Assembly (NCBI GenBank): GCA_024278175.1
Contig: JAJRTS010000073.1
Coordinates: forward strand, 1 to 48,791
Reading direction: 5' to 3'
Source: Gemmatimonadales bacterium
Lineage (GTDB): Bacteria; Gemmatimonadota; Glassbacteria; GWA2-58-10
DNA length: 48,791 nt
The position numbers and the translations under genes were made by a program. This document shows, piece after piece, positions 42,486-48,791 of the stretch; within the stretch, counting starts at the first letter, position 1, and every line of letters starts with the position of its first letter. The notes beneath the pieces were generated by a model. It ran no database searches and had not been told where the DNA came from. It saw only the letters and a program-made list of their open reading frames with translations.

Positions 42486-42644
42486 CCCTAGCGCTCCACT
42501 TTTAATTGTTCGTTGCAAAATAGAGTTCAAACAGTAAGACCCCCTGTTGTCGAAAAAGTTTTCATTTTTTTTCGCAGCTCGCCTTTTCGATCTCCGGCGG
42601 GCGTTAGAAATCAGTTAGCCCCAGTGGAAGCGCCGGCTGAGATA

Positions 42645-42673
42645 TTGACTTGGGGGACTGCTTGGCTTATTTT
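42645..42673 (+). promoter_or_regulatory. Sigma70-type promoter for lgt
   Basis: TTGACT (42645-42650), 17 bases, TATTTT (42668-42673). Transcription would start near 42680, which supports the internal lgt start at 42732 over an upstream TTG at 42690. Confidence 0.55.
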
Positions 42674-42731
42674 TATAATTCTTAACTAATTGAAAATATT
42701 TTGCAAACAGTTTGACCGCGGAGCGGACCCG

Positions 42732-43529
42732 TTGCATCCGGTTATATTCAGTCTCGGCCCATTGGAAATCAAGAGTTACGGCATAATGCTGGCTATCTCG
42801 TTCCTGGTCGGTTATCTGTTGGCCAGGAAAAGGGGTGAAAGCCGGGGAGTGAAGCAGGAGGTCCTGCTCGACCTCTGCTTCTGGATCCTGCTCTCGGCAA
42901 TCGTGGGGTCGCGCGCGTTCTATATTGCCACCCACTGGGAACAATACAGCGATAATCCCCTGGGCGCCTTCTCGATCTGGGAGGGCGGCCTGTCGATGAT
43001 GGGCGGGGTGCTGATGGCGCTGGGGGCTGGATGGCTCTACCTCAAAAAGGCCGGCGTGCGTTTTGCGCTGATGGCCGACACCATGGCCCCGTCGATTGCC
43101 CTGGGCGTGGGCCTGACACGCATCGGCTGTTTTCTTTACGGCTGCTGCTACGGCCTGCCCACGGAGCTTGCCAGCGGCATTATTTTTCCGCCGGAATCAG
43201 CGGCGGGCAGCCATTTCCATGTGCCGATTCACCCGACCCAACTCTACAGTTCGGCCTACGGGTTCGCCATTTTCGGCATTCTGCTGCTGATCGACCGCTT
43301 GCGTCCGCCGCAAGGAGCGCTGTTCGGTCTCTTTGCGATGTTGTACTCTATCGCCAGGTTCACGGTGGATTTTTACCGTTATTACGAACCGCAACAGTAC
43401 GTTATCGCTCAACCGGCGCTGACCAACAACCAGTTGATCAGTATCGCTTTTTTTGCTTTTGGCGTGGTGCTGGTTATCCGGGCATGGCTCAGGCGGCCCG
43501 GGCAGGCTGCGCAAAGTGTCGGCGGGTAG
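42732..43529 (+). CDS. lgt: Prolipoprotein diacylglyceryl transferase
   Basis: Inner-membrane enzyme that transfers diacylglycerol from phosphatidylglycerol to the lipobox cysteine, the first step of lipoprotein maturation. The start is placed at TTG 42732, with GGAG 8 bases before it, because the protein then begins MHPVIFSLGPLEIKSYG like other Lgt proteins. The longer TTG at 42690 lacks a ribosome-binding site. The 265 residues include YGIMLAISFLVGYLLA, GSRAFYIATHW, the signature GLTRIGCFLYGCCYG, and HPTQLYSSAYG. It serves the lipoproteins seen here (10771-12027, 35204-35776). comF overlaps its end by 14 bases. Confidence 0.96.
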   Translation: MHPVIFSLGPLEIKSYGIMLAISFLVGYLLARKRGESRGVKQEVLLDLCFWILLSAIVGSRAFYIATHWEQYSDNPLGAFSIWEGGLSMMGGVLMALGAGWLYLKKAGVRFALMADTMAPSIALGVGLTRIGCFLYGCCYGLPTELASGIIFPPESAAGSHFHVPIHPTQLYSSAYGFAIFGILLLIDRLRPPQGALFGLFAMLYSIARFTVDFYRYYEPQQYVIAQPALTNNQLISIAFFAFGVVLVIRAWLRRPGQAAQSVGG

Positions 43530-44235
43530 TCTGGCGGCCCTGGCCGCTCCCCTGCTGGACCTGCTTTATCCCCCCTCGTGCGCGGGTTGCGGCGGTCCGG
43601 TTGCAGACAGTACCGCCAGGCTTTGCGGCCGCTGTCTCGGTGCTCTGCCGTGGCTTGGGGAGTCCGGCTGCCGACGTTGCGGCTCGGAGTTTGACACCGG
43701 GGGCCGCTGCCAGTTGTGTGGCCAGCTTGATGACTCTTTGGCCTATGTTCGCTCTGCGCTCTGGTTCGCCGGCTGCGTACCGGAGCTGGTCCATGCTCTC
43801 AAGTACGCCCGCCGCCGGGAGATTGCCGCCCTGATGGCCGAACTGACGATCACGGGAGGAGCGCTCAGAGGTCTTACAAAGGTGACAGACCTGATTGTGC
43901 CGGTGCCGTTGCACTGGCGGCGCAAAATCAAAAGAGGTTTTAACCAGAGCGAGTCGCTGGCGGCCGAACTTTCCGGTTTGACCCGGATTCCGTTGGCCCG
44001 GGGCAGTGTGGTCCGGGCCAGGGCCACCGCCACGCAGACCCGGCTGAACCCCGAGCAGCGAAGAAGTAACGTGGCCGGCGCGTTTGTCTGCCGCGATGAT
44101 GAGCGGATACAGGATAAAACGATCCTTGTTGTAGACGATGTGATGACCACGGGAGCCACACTGGGCGAGGTCGCCCGCTCCCTGGTCGTTGCCGGCGCCG
44201 GGCGGATTTTCGGCTGGACGTTCGCCCGCGCCTGA
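43516..44235 (+). CDS. ComF-family phosphoribosyltransferase-like protein
   Basis: The GTG at 43516 is preferred because it overlaps the lgt stop and gives the usual N-terminus (LLDLLYPPSCAGCGG). An ATG at 43453 would add 21 residues read within lgt. The 239-residue protein has N-terminal zinc-binding cysteine pairs (CAGCG, CGRC, CRRC, CQLC) and a phosphoribosyltransferase domain with LIVPVPLHWRRKIKRGFNQSE and VVDDVMTTGATLGE. In competent bacteria ComF takes part in DNA uptake or repair. Outside them its role is unclear. Confidence 0.92.
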   Translation: MSAGSLAALAAPLLDLLYPPSCAGCGGPVADSTARLCGRCLGALPWLGESGCRRCGSEFDTGGRCQLCGQLDDSLAYVRSALWFAGCVPELVHALKYARRREIAALMAELTITGGALRGLTKVTDLIVPVPLHWRRKIKRGFNQSESLAAELSGLTRIPLARGSVVRARATATQTRLNPEQRRSNVAGAFVCRDDERIQDKTILVVDDVMTTGATLGEVARSLVVAGAGRIFGWTFARA

Positions 44236-44303
44236 TGGACAGGCATGACCCTGAGCAGTTCCTTAACTTTTAATTCTTCAGTTTAAAAACGAGGAGGAGG
44301 AAG

Positions 44304-45305
44304 ATGGCTATCAAGATCGGGATTAACGGATTCGGACGGATCGGCAGGCTCGTTTTCAAAGCCGCGCTGGCCGATGGTGGTTTTGAGGTGGTCGGGATTA
44401 ACGACATCACCGACGCCAAGACCCTGGCCCACCTGCTCAAATATGACTCGACCCAGGGCAAATTCCCCGGCGTTGTCAAGCCCGGCGACAATGCTATTAT
44501 CGTCGATGGCAAGAGTTACCCTGTCAGCGCCGAGCGTGACCCGGCCAACCTGCCCTGGACCAAGCTCGGCGCCGAGATCGTTGTCGAGTCCACCGGCCTG
44601 TTTGCCACGGCCGAGCTGTGCAAGAAGCATATTACCGCCGGCGCGAAAAAAGTGCTGCTGACCGTGCCGCCCAAGGACAAGACCGGCGAGATCAAGCTGA
44701 TCGTGATGGGTGTGAACGACGGTGAACTGGAAGCCGCCGACACACTGATTTCCAACGCCTCCTGCACCACCAACTGCCTGGCTCCGATGGTGAAGGTGCT
44801 GCACGACAAATGGGGCGTCAAGCACGGCCTGATGACCACGATCCACGCTTTTACCAACGACCAGCGCACGCTGGACATGCCCCACGGCGACCTGCGCCGC
44901 GCCCGCGCTGCAGCGGTTTCGATGATCCCGACCAGCACCGGCGCCGCCCGTGCTATCGGCAAGGTCATCCCCTCGCTCAACGGCAAGCTGGACGGGTACG
45001 CCGTGCGCGTTCCCATTCCCGATGGTTCGGCCACCGACCTGACCGCCGTGCTGAACAAACCCGCCACGGCTGAAGAGATCAACGCCGCGATGAAGGAAGC
45101 GGCCGAGGGCAGCCTCAAGGGCGTGCTCTCCTACTGCGATGAGCCGATTGTCAGCATTGACATCGTCCGCGATCCGGCCAGTTGCGTTTTCGACTCCCTG
45201 TGCACCACGGTGATCGACGGCGACCTGGTCAAGGTCTTCGGCTGGTACGACAACGAATGGGGCTACTCCAACCGTTGCATCGATCTGATGAAGAAAATGG
45301 CCTGA
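44304..45305 (+). CDS. gap: Glyceraldehyde-3-phosphate dehydrogenase (NAD-type)
   Basis: Glycolytic enzyme oxidising glyceraldehyde 3-phosphate to 1,3-bisphosphoglycerate. The 333 residues are typical. NAD site GINGFGRIGR (residues 6-15), catalytic Cys in SNASCTTNCLAP (about 149-160), and the C-terminal WYDNEWGYSNR are seen. A strong ribosome-binding site (AGGAGGAGG) precedes the ATG. It is followed by pgk and tpiA on the same strand, after a 217-base gap with a possible terminator, so gap may be made in excess of the others. Confidence 0.98.
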   Translation: MAIKIGINGFGRIGRLVFKAALADGGFEVVGINDITDAKTLAHLLKYDSTQGKFPGVVKPGDNAIIVDGKSYPVSAERDPANLPWTKLGAEIVVESTGLFATAELCKKHITAGAKKVLLTVPPKDKTGEIKLIVMGVNDGELEAADTLISNASCTTNCLAPMVKVLHDKWGVKHGLMTTIHAFTNDQRTLDMPHGDLRRARAAAVSMIPTSTGAARAIGKVIPSLNGKLDGYAVRVPIPDGSATDLTAVLNKPATAEEINAAMKEAAEGSLKGVLSYCDEPIVSIDIVRDPASCVFDSLCTTVIDGDLVKVFGWYDNEWGYSNRCIDLMKKMA

Positions 45306-45425
45306 GTGGAACAACCTAGCGTCCCCCCCGGTTATCGGCGAGTTCATGCTTCCCGGCAGCCTGGCAAGCAACTCCTCACATGAGGACAGCCTGGCCGACT
45401 GCTCGATGGTTGAATGATCCGTGCA

Positions 45426-45473
45426 GAGGGGCGGCAGCCTGCCATCAGCCGGCATGCGGCATGCCGCCCCTTT
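45426..45473 (+). terminator. Partial terminator or processing hairpin between gap and pgk
   Basis: AGGGGCGGCA (45427-45436) pairs with TGCCGCCCCT (45462-45471), with a smaller hairpin in the loop (TGCC/GGCA). Only TTTG follows, so termination would be partial. It could adjust the ratio of gap to pgk-tpiA message. Confidence 0.45.
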
Positions 45474-45522
45474 GTCTCAACCGTGATTCTCATCAGGTAT
45501 CCACTTAATGAGGTGAGCTTAA

Positions 45523-46722
45523 GTGAGCAAGAAAACAGTCAAGGATATCGCTCTGGCAGGCAAGCGCGTGCTGATGCGGGTTGATTTCAACGTACCGCTG
45601 GACGAAAACCGGCAGATAACGAGCGATAAACGCATCCGTGCCGCCGTACCCACGATCGAATACATTCTGGGCCAGGGTGGACGCCTGGTGCTGATGAGCC
45701 ACCTGGGCCGTCCCAAGGGCAAGGTTGTGCCGGAGATGAGCCTCAAACCCTGCGTTGACGTGTTGAGCTCCCTGATCGGCAAGCCGGTCGGGTTCGCCAC
45801 CGATTGCGTGGGCGATGCTGTAAAGCAGCAGGTCGATTCGCTCTCCGGCGGCGAGGTGCTGCTGCTGGAGAACCTGCGCTTCCACGCCGAGGAGACCGGC
45901 AACGACGCCGGGTTCGCCAGGCAGCTTGCCGCCCTGGCCGATGTCTACGTCAACGACGCGTTCGGCACCGCCCACAGGGCCCACGCTTCCACCGAGGGCG
46001 TGACCAACTATGTCAGCGCCGCCGTCTCGGGTTTCCTGCTGGAAAAAGAACTGCAATACCTGGTAGGCGCAGTGGAAGCACCCAAACGGCCGTTCGTGGC
46101 CGTGCTGGGCGGGGCGAAGATCAGTGGTAAAATAGATGTGATCAGCAACCTGCTGCCCAAGGTGGACAAGCTGATCGTGGGCGGCGGGATGGCCTACACT
46201 TTTTTCAAGGCCCAGGGTAAGGAAATCGGCAACAGCCTGCTGGAAGAGGATAAAGTGGAACTGGCCGCTTCCCTGCTGGAGCAGGCCGGCGACAAGCTTG
46301 TACTGCCGGTTGACTGCAAGGTCAGCGACAGTTTCGATTTTGGCGCACGCACGATTGGAAAGCTCAAGGACATCAGTATCCATGCGATTCCGGTGGGCTG
46401 GGAGGGCCTGGATATCGGTCCGGCCAGTATCGAGAACTTCAAGCGGATTGTCTACGAGGCGCAAACTATTGTCTGGAACGGACCGATGGGCGTGTTCGAG
46501 ATCAAGGAACTGGCCGGTGGAACCGAGAGACTGGCCAGGGCTATCGCCAAGGCTACGGATAACGGCGCTACCAGCATTATCGGCGGCGGCGACAGCGTGG
46601 CGGCGGTTGAGCAGATGGGCCTTGCCGACAGGATGACCCATATCTCCACCGGCGGCGGAGCGTCACTGGAGTTGCTCGAGGGCAAGGTATTACCCGGCGT
46701 TGCCGCACTCGATGACGCCTGA
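45523..46722 (+). CDS. pgk: Phosphoglycerate kinase
   Basis: Makes ATP from 1,3-bisphosphoglycerate. The 399 residues are standard length. It starts with GTG 45523 with a GAGGTGAG ribosome-binding region. Motifs include [60 protein letters not shown] and [15 protein letters not shown]. tpiA follows after 35 bases, giving a pgk-tpiA unit after gap. Confidence 0.98.
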   Translation: MSKKTVKDIALAGKRVLMRVDFNVPLDENRQITSDKRIRAAVPTIEYILGQGGRLVLMSHLGRPKGKVVPEMSLKPCVDVLSSLIGKPVGFATDCVGDAVKQQVDSLSGGEVLLLENLRFHAEETGNDAGFARQLAALADVYVNDAFGTAHRAHASTEGVTNYVSAAVSGFLLEKELQYLVGAVEAPKRPFVAVLGGAKISGKIDVISNLLPKVDKLIVGGGMAYTFFKAQGKEIGNSLLEEDKVELAASLLEQAGDKLVLPVDCKVSDSFDFGARTIGKLKDISIHAIPVGWEGLDIGPASIENFKRIVYEAQTIVWNGPMGVFEIKELAGGTERLARAIAKATDNGATSIIGGGDSVAAVEQMGLADRMTHISTGGGASLELLEGKVLPGVAALDDA

Positions 46723-46757
46723 TTTTTTTATACACAGGGATTTACTGTAGCGGAGGA

Positions 46758-47522
46758 ATGAAAGTGCGCGAGAATATCATTGCGGCTAACTGGAAAATGA
46801 ACCATCGGGCCTCGGAACTGGAACAGTTCTTCCAGCAACTACTGGCCGGGTACAAGGAGCGCGAGGGCGTGAGTGTTATCGTGGCTCCCACGGCTCCTTA
46901 CCTGGCACGGGCGGTGGAGCTCGCCTCTCCCGCCGGGATCAAGATCGCCGCTCAGAATATGCATTTTGAGGCCAGCGGCGCGTTCACCGGCGAAATCAGC
47001 GCCTCAATGGTGCGTGACACCGGCGCCCGCTACGTAATCCTGGGCCACAGTGAGCGCAGGCACGTTTTCGGCGAGAACGACGAGATGATCGCCCGGAAGG
47101 TCAAGGCCGCGCTGGAGAACAAATTGCAGCCGATTTTCTGTATCGGCGAACTGCTCGAGCAGCGTGAGGCCGGCAAAACCGAGAGCGTGGTCACTACTCA
47201 GCTCAACGCCGTGCTGACCACTCTGAACGCCGAGGAAATGCTGGACGTGGTGGTGGCCTACGAGCCGGTCTGGGCTATCGGCACGGGCAAGACCGCCACG
47301 CCCGCTCAGGCCGAAGAGGTCCATCGCCTGGTGCGCGGAATTATCCGCGGGCATTTCGGTGACGAGGTGGCCCAGCGGATCACGATTCAGTACGGCGGCA
47401 GTGTCAAGCCGGACAACGTGGATGAACTGATGTCCGCCGAGAATATCGACGGGGCGTTGGTCGGTGGCGCCAGCCTGAAGGCTGAGAGCTTCCTGCGGCT
47501 GATCAATTTCAACGCCGGCTGA
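46758..47522 (+). CDS. tpiA: Triosephosphate isomerase
   Basis: Interconverts dihydroxyacetone phosphate and glyceraldehyde 3-phosphate. The 254 residues fit the family. The active-site set is present: Lys in AANWKMN (8-14), His in ILGHSERR, Glu in VAYEPVWAIGTGKT, and the C-terminal YGGSVKPDN and ALVGGASL phosphate-binding loop. GGAGGA before the ATG is a good ribosome-binding site. Confidence 0.98.
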   Translation: MKVRENIIAANWKMNHRASELEQFFQQLLAGYKEREGVSVIVAPTAPYLARAVELASPAGIKIAAQNMHFEASGAFTGEISASMVRDTGARYVILGHSERRHVFGENDEMIARKVKAALENKLQPIFCIGELLEQREAGKTESVVTTQLNAVLTTLNAEEMLDVVVAYEPVWAIGTGKTATPAQAEEVHRLVRGIIRGHFGDEVAQRITIQYGGSVKPDNVDELMSAENIDGALVGGASLKAESFLRLINFNAG

Positions 47523-47565
47523 GCTGGTATTTGTCAGGCTGTCCGCTGTTTGGAGTGTTTAATAC

Positions 47566-47594
47566 TTGACAGCCTTTCCGGCCACATATATTTT
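47566..47594 (+). promoter_or_regulatory. Sigma70-type promoter for secG
   Basis: TTGACA (47566-47571), 17 bases, TATTTT (47589-47594). The 5' end of the secG open frame begins inside this promoter, so its first codons cannot be the true start. Confidence 0.65.
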
Positions 47595-47634
47595 ATTACG
47601 CTTTGGAGATAAGGCTGGAAACATTGGAGGATTC

Positions 47635-48012
47635 TTGTTTACGTTCTTTCTGTTTATCCATACCCTGATCTGCCTCCTGCTGGTGGTCGTGATTTTGTTG
47701 CAGTCGGGCAAAGGCGGCGGGCTGGCCAGCGCGTTCGGCGGCTCCGGTACGTCCGACGCCACGTTCGGTGGCCGTCAGGCAGCCGGCTTTCTGGGCAAGT
47801 CCACCATCGTGCTGGGGACTGTTTTCCTGCTCTCCAGCTTCTCCCTGGCTTTGCTCTCGAGCTACAGCTCGGGCCCGGCCAGCGCGGTGCAGCAGGAGTT
47901 GCAAAACTCCGCCGCTCCGCTGGGCGCTCCGGCTCCCGTGGCCGCGCCGAGCAATCTGTTCCAGGAAGAAGCTCCCTCACAGGAAGGCGATTCGGCGGCC
48001 CCGCAGCAGTAG
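47635..48012 (+). CDS. secG: SecG preprotein translocase subunit
   Basis: Small subunit of the Sec channel, with two transmembrane helices. The start is TTG 47635, with GGAGG four bases before it, which makes the protein begin at the first helix (FTFFLFIHTLICLLLVVVIL). Codons further upstream lie in the promoter. The motif LQSGKGGGLASAFGGSG follows the first helix and GFLGKSTIVLGTVFLLSSFSL is the second. The Ala/Pro-rich C-terminal tail of about 45 residues is longer than usual. The location after tpiA and before tRNA-Leu is a frequent arrangement in other bacteria. Confidence 0.93.
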   Translation: MFTFFLFIHTLICLLLVVVILLQSGKGGGLASAFGGSGTSDATFGGRQAAGFLGKSTIVLGTVFLLSSFSLALLSSYSSGPASAVQQELQNSAAPLGAPAPVAAPSNLFQEEAPSQEGDSAAPQQ

Positions 48013-48015
48013 CGT

Positions 48016-48038
48016 CAGGCGACACTTCGGCCTGTTTT
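48016..48038 (+). terminator. Weak candidate terminator after secG
   Basis: CAGGC (48016-48020) pairs with GCCTG (48030-48034), followed by TTTT. Five base pairs and a 9-base loop make it weak. Confidence 0.3.
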
Positions 48039-48097
48039 GATTAAGGGCTTATGTTCAGTGGTCGTGGCCCGCGCGGATGTGCTGAACTGTAAAAAAA

Positions 48098-48183
48098 GCC
48101 GAAGTGGTGGAACTGGTAGACACGCTGTCTTGAGGGGGCAGTGGGCTCGTCCCGTCCGGGTTCAAGTCCCGGCTTCGGCACCA
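48098..48183 (+). tRNA. tRNA-Leu (anticodon GAG), CCA encoded
   Basis: The acceptor arm GCCGAAG (48098-48104) pairs with CTTCGGC (48173-48179), followed by A and CCA. There is a long variable arm as in leucine tRNAs, the GGTTCAAGTCC T-arm, and CTTGAGG at the anticodon loop giving GAG. The 86-base size fits a class II tRNA. Confidence 0.95.
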
Positions 48184-48193
48184 TAAATAGAGC

Positions 48194-48226
48194 AAAGGCG
48201 CGACTGTCAAAGGTTTCGCCTTTTTT
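48194..48226 (+). terminator. Intrinsic terminator after tRNA-Leu
   Basis: AAAGGCG (48194-48200) pairs with CGCCTTT (48217-48223) around a 16-base loop, with six T at 48221-48226. Confidence 0.6.
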
Positions 48227-48252
48227 ATTGTCCCCGTTTGGGAGGGTTAAAA

Positions 48253-48791
48253 CCCCCACCTTTCAGGTGGCAGCTTTAGCATGAGATGGCTAAATTGTAA
48301 TGTATGAGCAGCTATCAACATGGTTCCCACACATCATTTTCGATACATCTTCATCTGGTATGGATAACCAAGTATCGGAAAAAGGTATTGGACGGAGCGG
48401 TATCCGTCCGTGTTCGGGATATACTCCGTAGTATATGCCAACGGGAGAATGTGGATATCATCAGGGGCCATGTATCGGCTGACCACATCCATCTTTTTGT
48501 CTCGATACCTCCGCAGGTTACGATTAGCCGATTGGTACAGAAGCTAAAAGGGAAGACATCGTACAAATTGCTTCACGAATTTCCGCATCTAAGAAAGACA
48601 TACTGGGGTCGTCATTTTTGGGCACGAGGCTACTTTTGTTGTAGTAGCGGCAATGTAACGGACGAAGTAATCAAGCAGTATGTCGAGAGTCAGAATCATC
48701 ATAGCGACGACAGTTTTAAAATTGATGGAGAGGGCGAAAATTAATCGGCGTAGCCGATCCCACCAGCTTTAGCTGTTACATGAAGCCACCG
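48253..48791 (+). mobile_element. IS200-type insertion sequence (right end near or beyond window edge)
   Basis: A subterminal hairpin CCACCT/AGGTGG (48256-48270) and then CAGCTTTAGC (48271-48280) mark the left end. After the transposase, ATCGGC/GCCGAT (48744-48758) forms another hairpin, and CAGCTTTAGC recurs at 48764-48773. Elements of this family have hairpin ends rather than inverted repeats, and no target duplication. The exact right boundary cannot be set because the window stops. It inserted just after the tRNA-Leu terminator. Confidence 0.7.
48304..48744 (+). CDS. tnpA: IS200/IS605-family Y1 transposase
   Basis: A 146-residue HUH single-strand transposase. The HUH pair is HIH (61-63, in SADHIHLFVSI), the catalytic tyrosine is Y126 (EVIKQYVESQ), and IHLHLVWITKYRKKVL and YWGRHFWARGYF are family landmarks. 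It appears intact. There is no tnpB partner, so it is the IS200-type arrangement. It recognises hairpins at the element ends and moves single-stranded DNA, mainly at replication forks. Confidence 0.96.
   Translation: MSSYQHGSHTSFSIHLHLVWITKYRKKVLDGAVSVRVRDILRSICQRENVDIIRGHVSADHIHLFVSIPPQVTISRLVQKLKGKTSYKLLHEFPHLRKTYWGRHFWARGYFCCSSGNVTDEVIKQYVESQNHHSDDSFKIDGEGEN

Noticed and set aside
48041-48259. Minus-strand 72-codon frame
   Set aside because: It is the antisense of tRNA-Leu and shows the well-known spurious pattern PGLEPGR; not a gene.

Overview
This is a GC-rich, densely coded bacterial window of about 40 protein genes, one tRNA and two kinds of small mobile DNA. The organism is a diderm: it has an outer-membrane-type beta-barrel protein, a heptose adenylyltransferase for LPS, prolipoprotein transferase and several lipoproteins. 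It also carries BshC (bacillithiol), System II cytochrome c biogenesis (ResB/CcsA), PPi- and ATP-type phosphofructokinases side by side, and dockerin tags on secreted enzymes. This mix suggests a poorly cultured lineage near the FCB group (Latescibacteria-, Glassbacteria- or Zixibacteria-like). That placement is inference from gene content only. TGA is used as a normal stop throughout.

Layout. Positions 152-8365 (minus strand) form a long same-strand run headed by a good promoter: rlmH, a DUF123 protein, a methyltransferase and bshC (the last three coupled by ATGA overlaps), then yggS, a DivIVA-like coiled-coil protein, a purine nucleoside phosphorylase, and a dockerin/DUF4091 glycosidase-like protein split by a frameshift. 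Back to back with it, 8658-12027 (plus) holds three exported proteins: a PQQ-type propeller, a PEGA-like membrane protein and a propeller lipoprotein. rsmI and a YlbF-like gene (minus) follow, then a sigma54-type activator with a degenerate receiver domain (plus), and an AT-rich foreign-looking DUF5677 gene that ends in a bidirectional terminator. Next on the minus strand come the two phosphofructokinases, a dockerin-tagged subtilase, rfaE2, a zinc-ribbon membrane protein, and a 962-residue metallopeptidase/propeller/beta-barrel fusion. After these are an ABC ATPase lacking key catalytic residues, ccsA with a very large insertion, resB interrupted by an in-frame TGA, guaA, a dockerin-tagged M14 carboxypeptidase with a G10 tract at its ribosome-binding site, a SPOR lipoprotein, a nitrilase-family amidohydrolase, a URO-D-type methyltransferase, and a MacB-like efflux operon (adaptor, two permeases, ATPase). 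The window closes on the plus strand with lgt, comF, gap-pgk-tpiA, secG, tRNA-Leu(GAG) and an IS200-type element.

How it fits together. Central glycolysis (pfp, pfk, gap, pgk, tpiA) is concentrated here. Much of the rest serves the envelope: lipoprotein maturation, secretion, LPS heptose, cytochrome maturation, export, and a secretome carrying dockerin-like tags with no cohesin in view. The strongest leads are a 178-bp MITE-like element with perfect inverted ends and a 5-bp target duplication (plus two partial copies), the insertion in CcsA, the metallopeptidase/propeller/barrel fusion, the catalytically degenerate ABC ATPase, and the possible poly-G switch at the carboxypeptidase start. I did not find a CRISPR array, a prophage or a recognisable multi-gene defence system.
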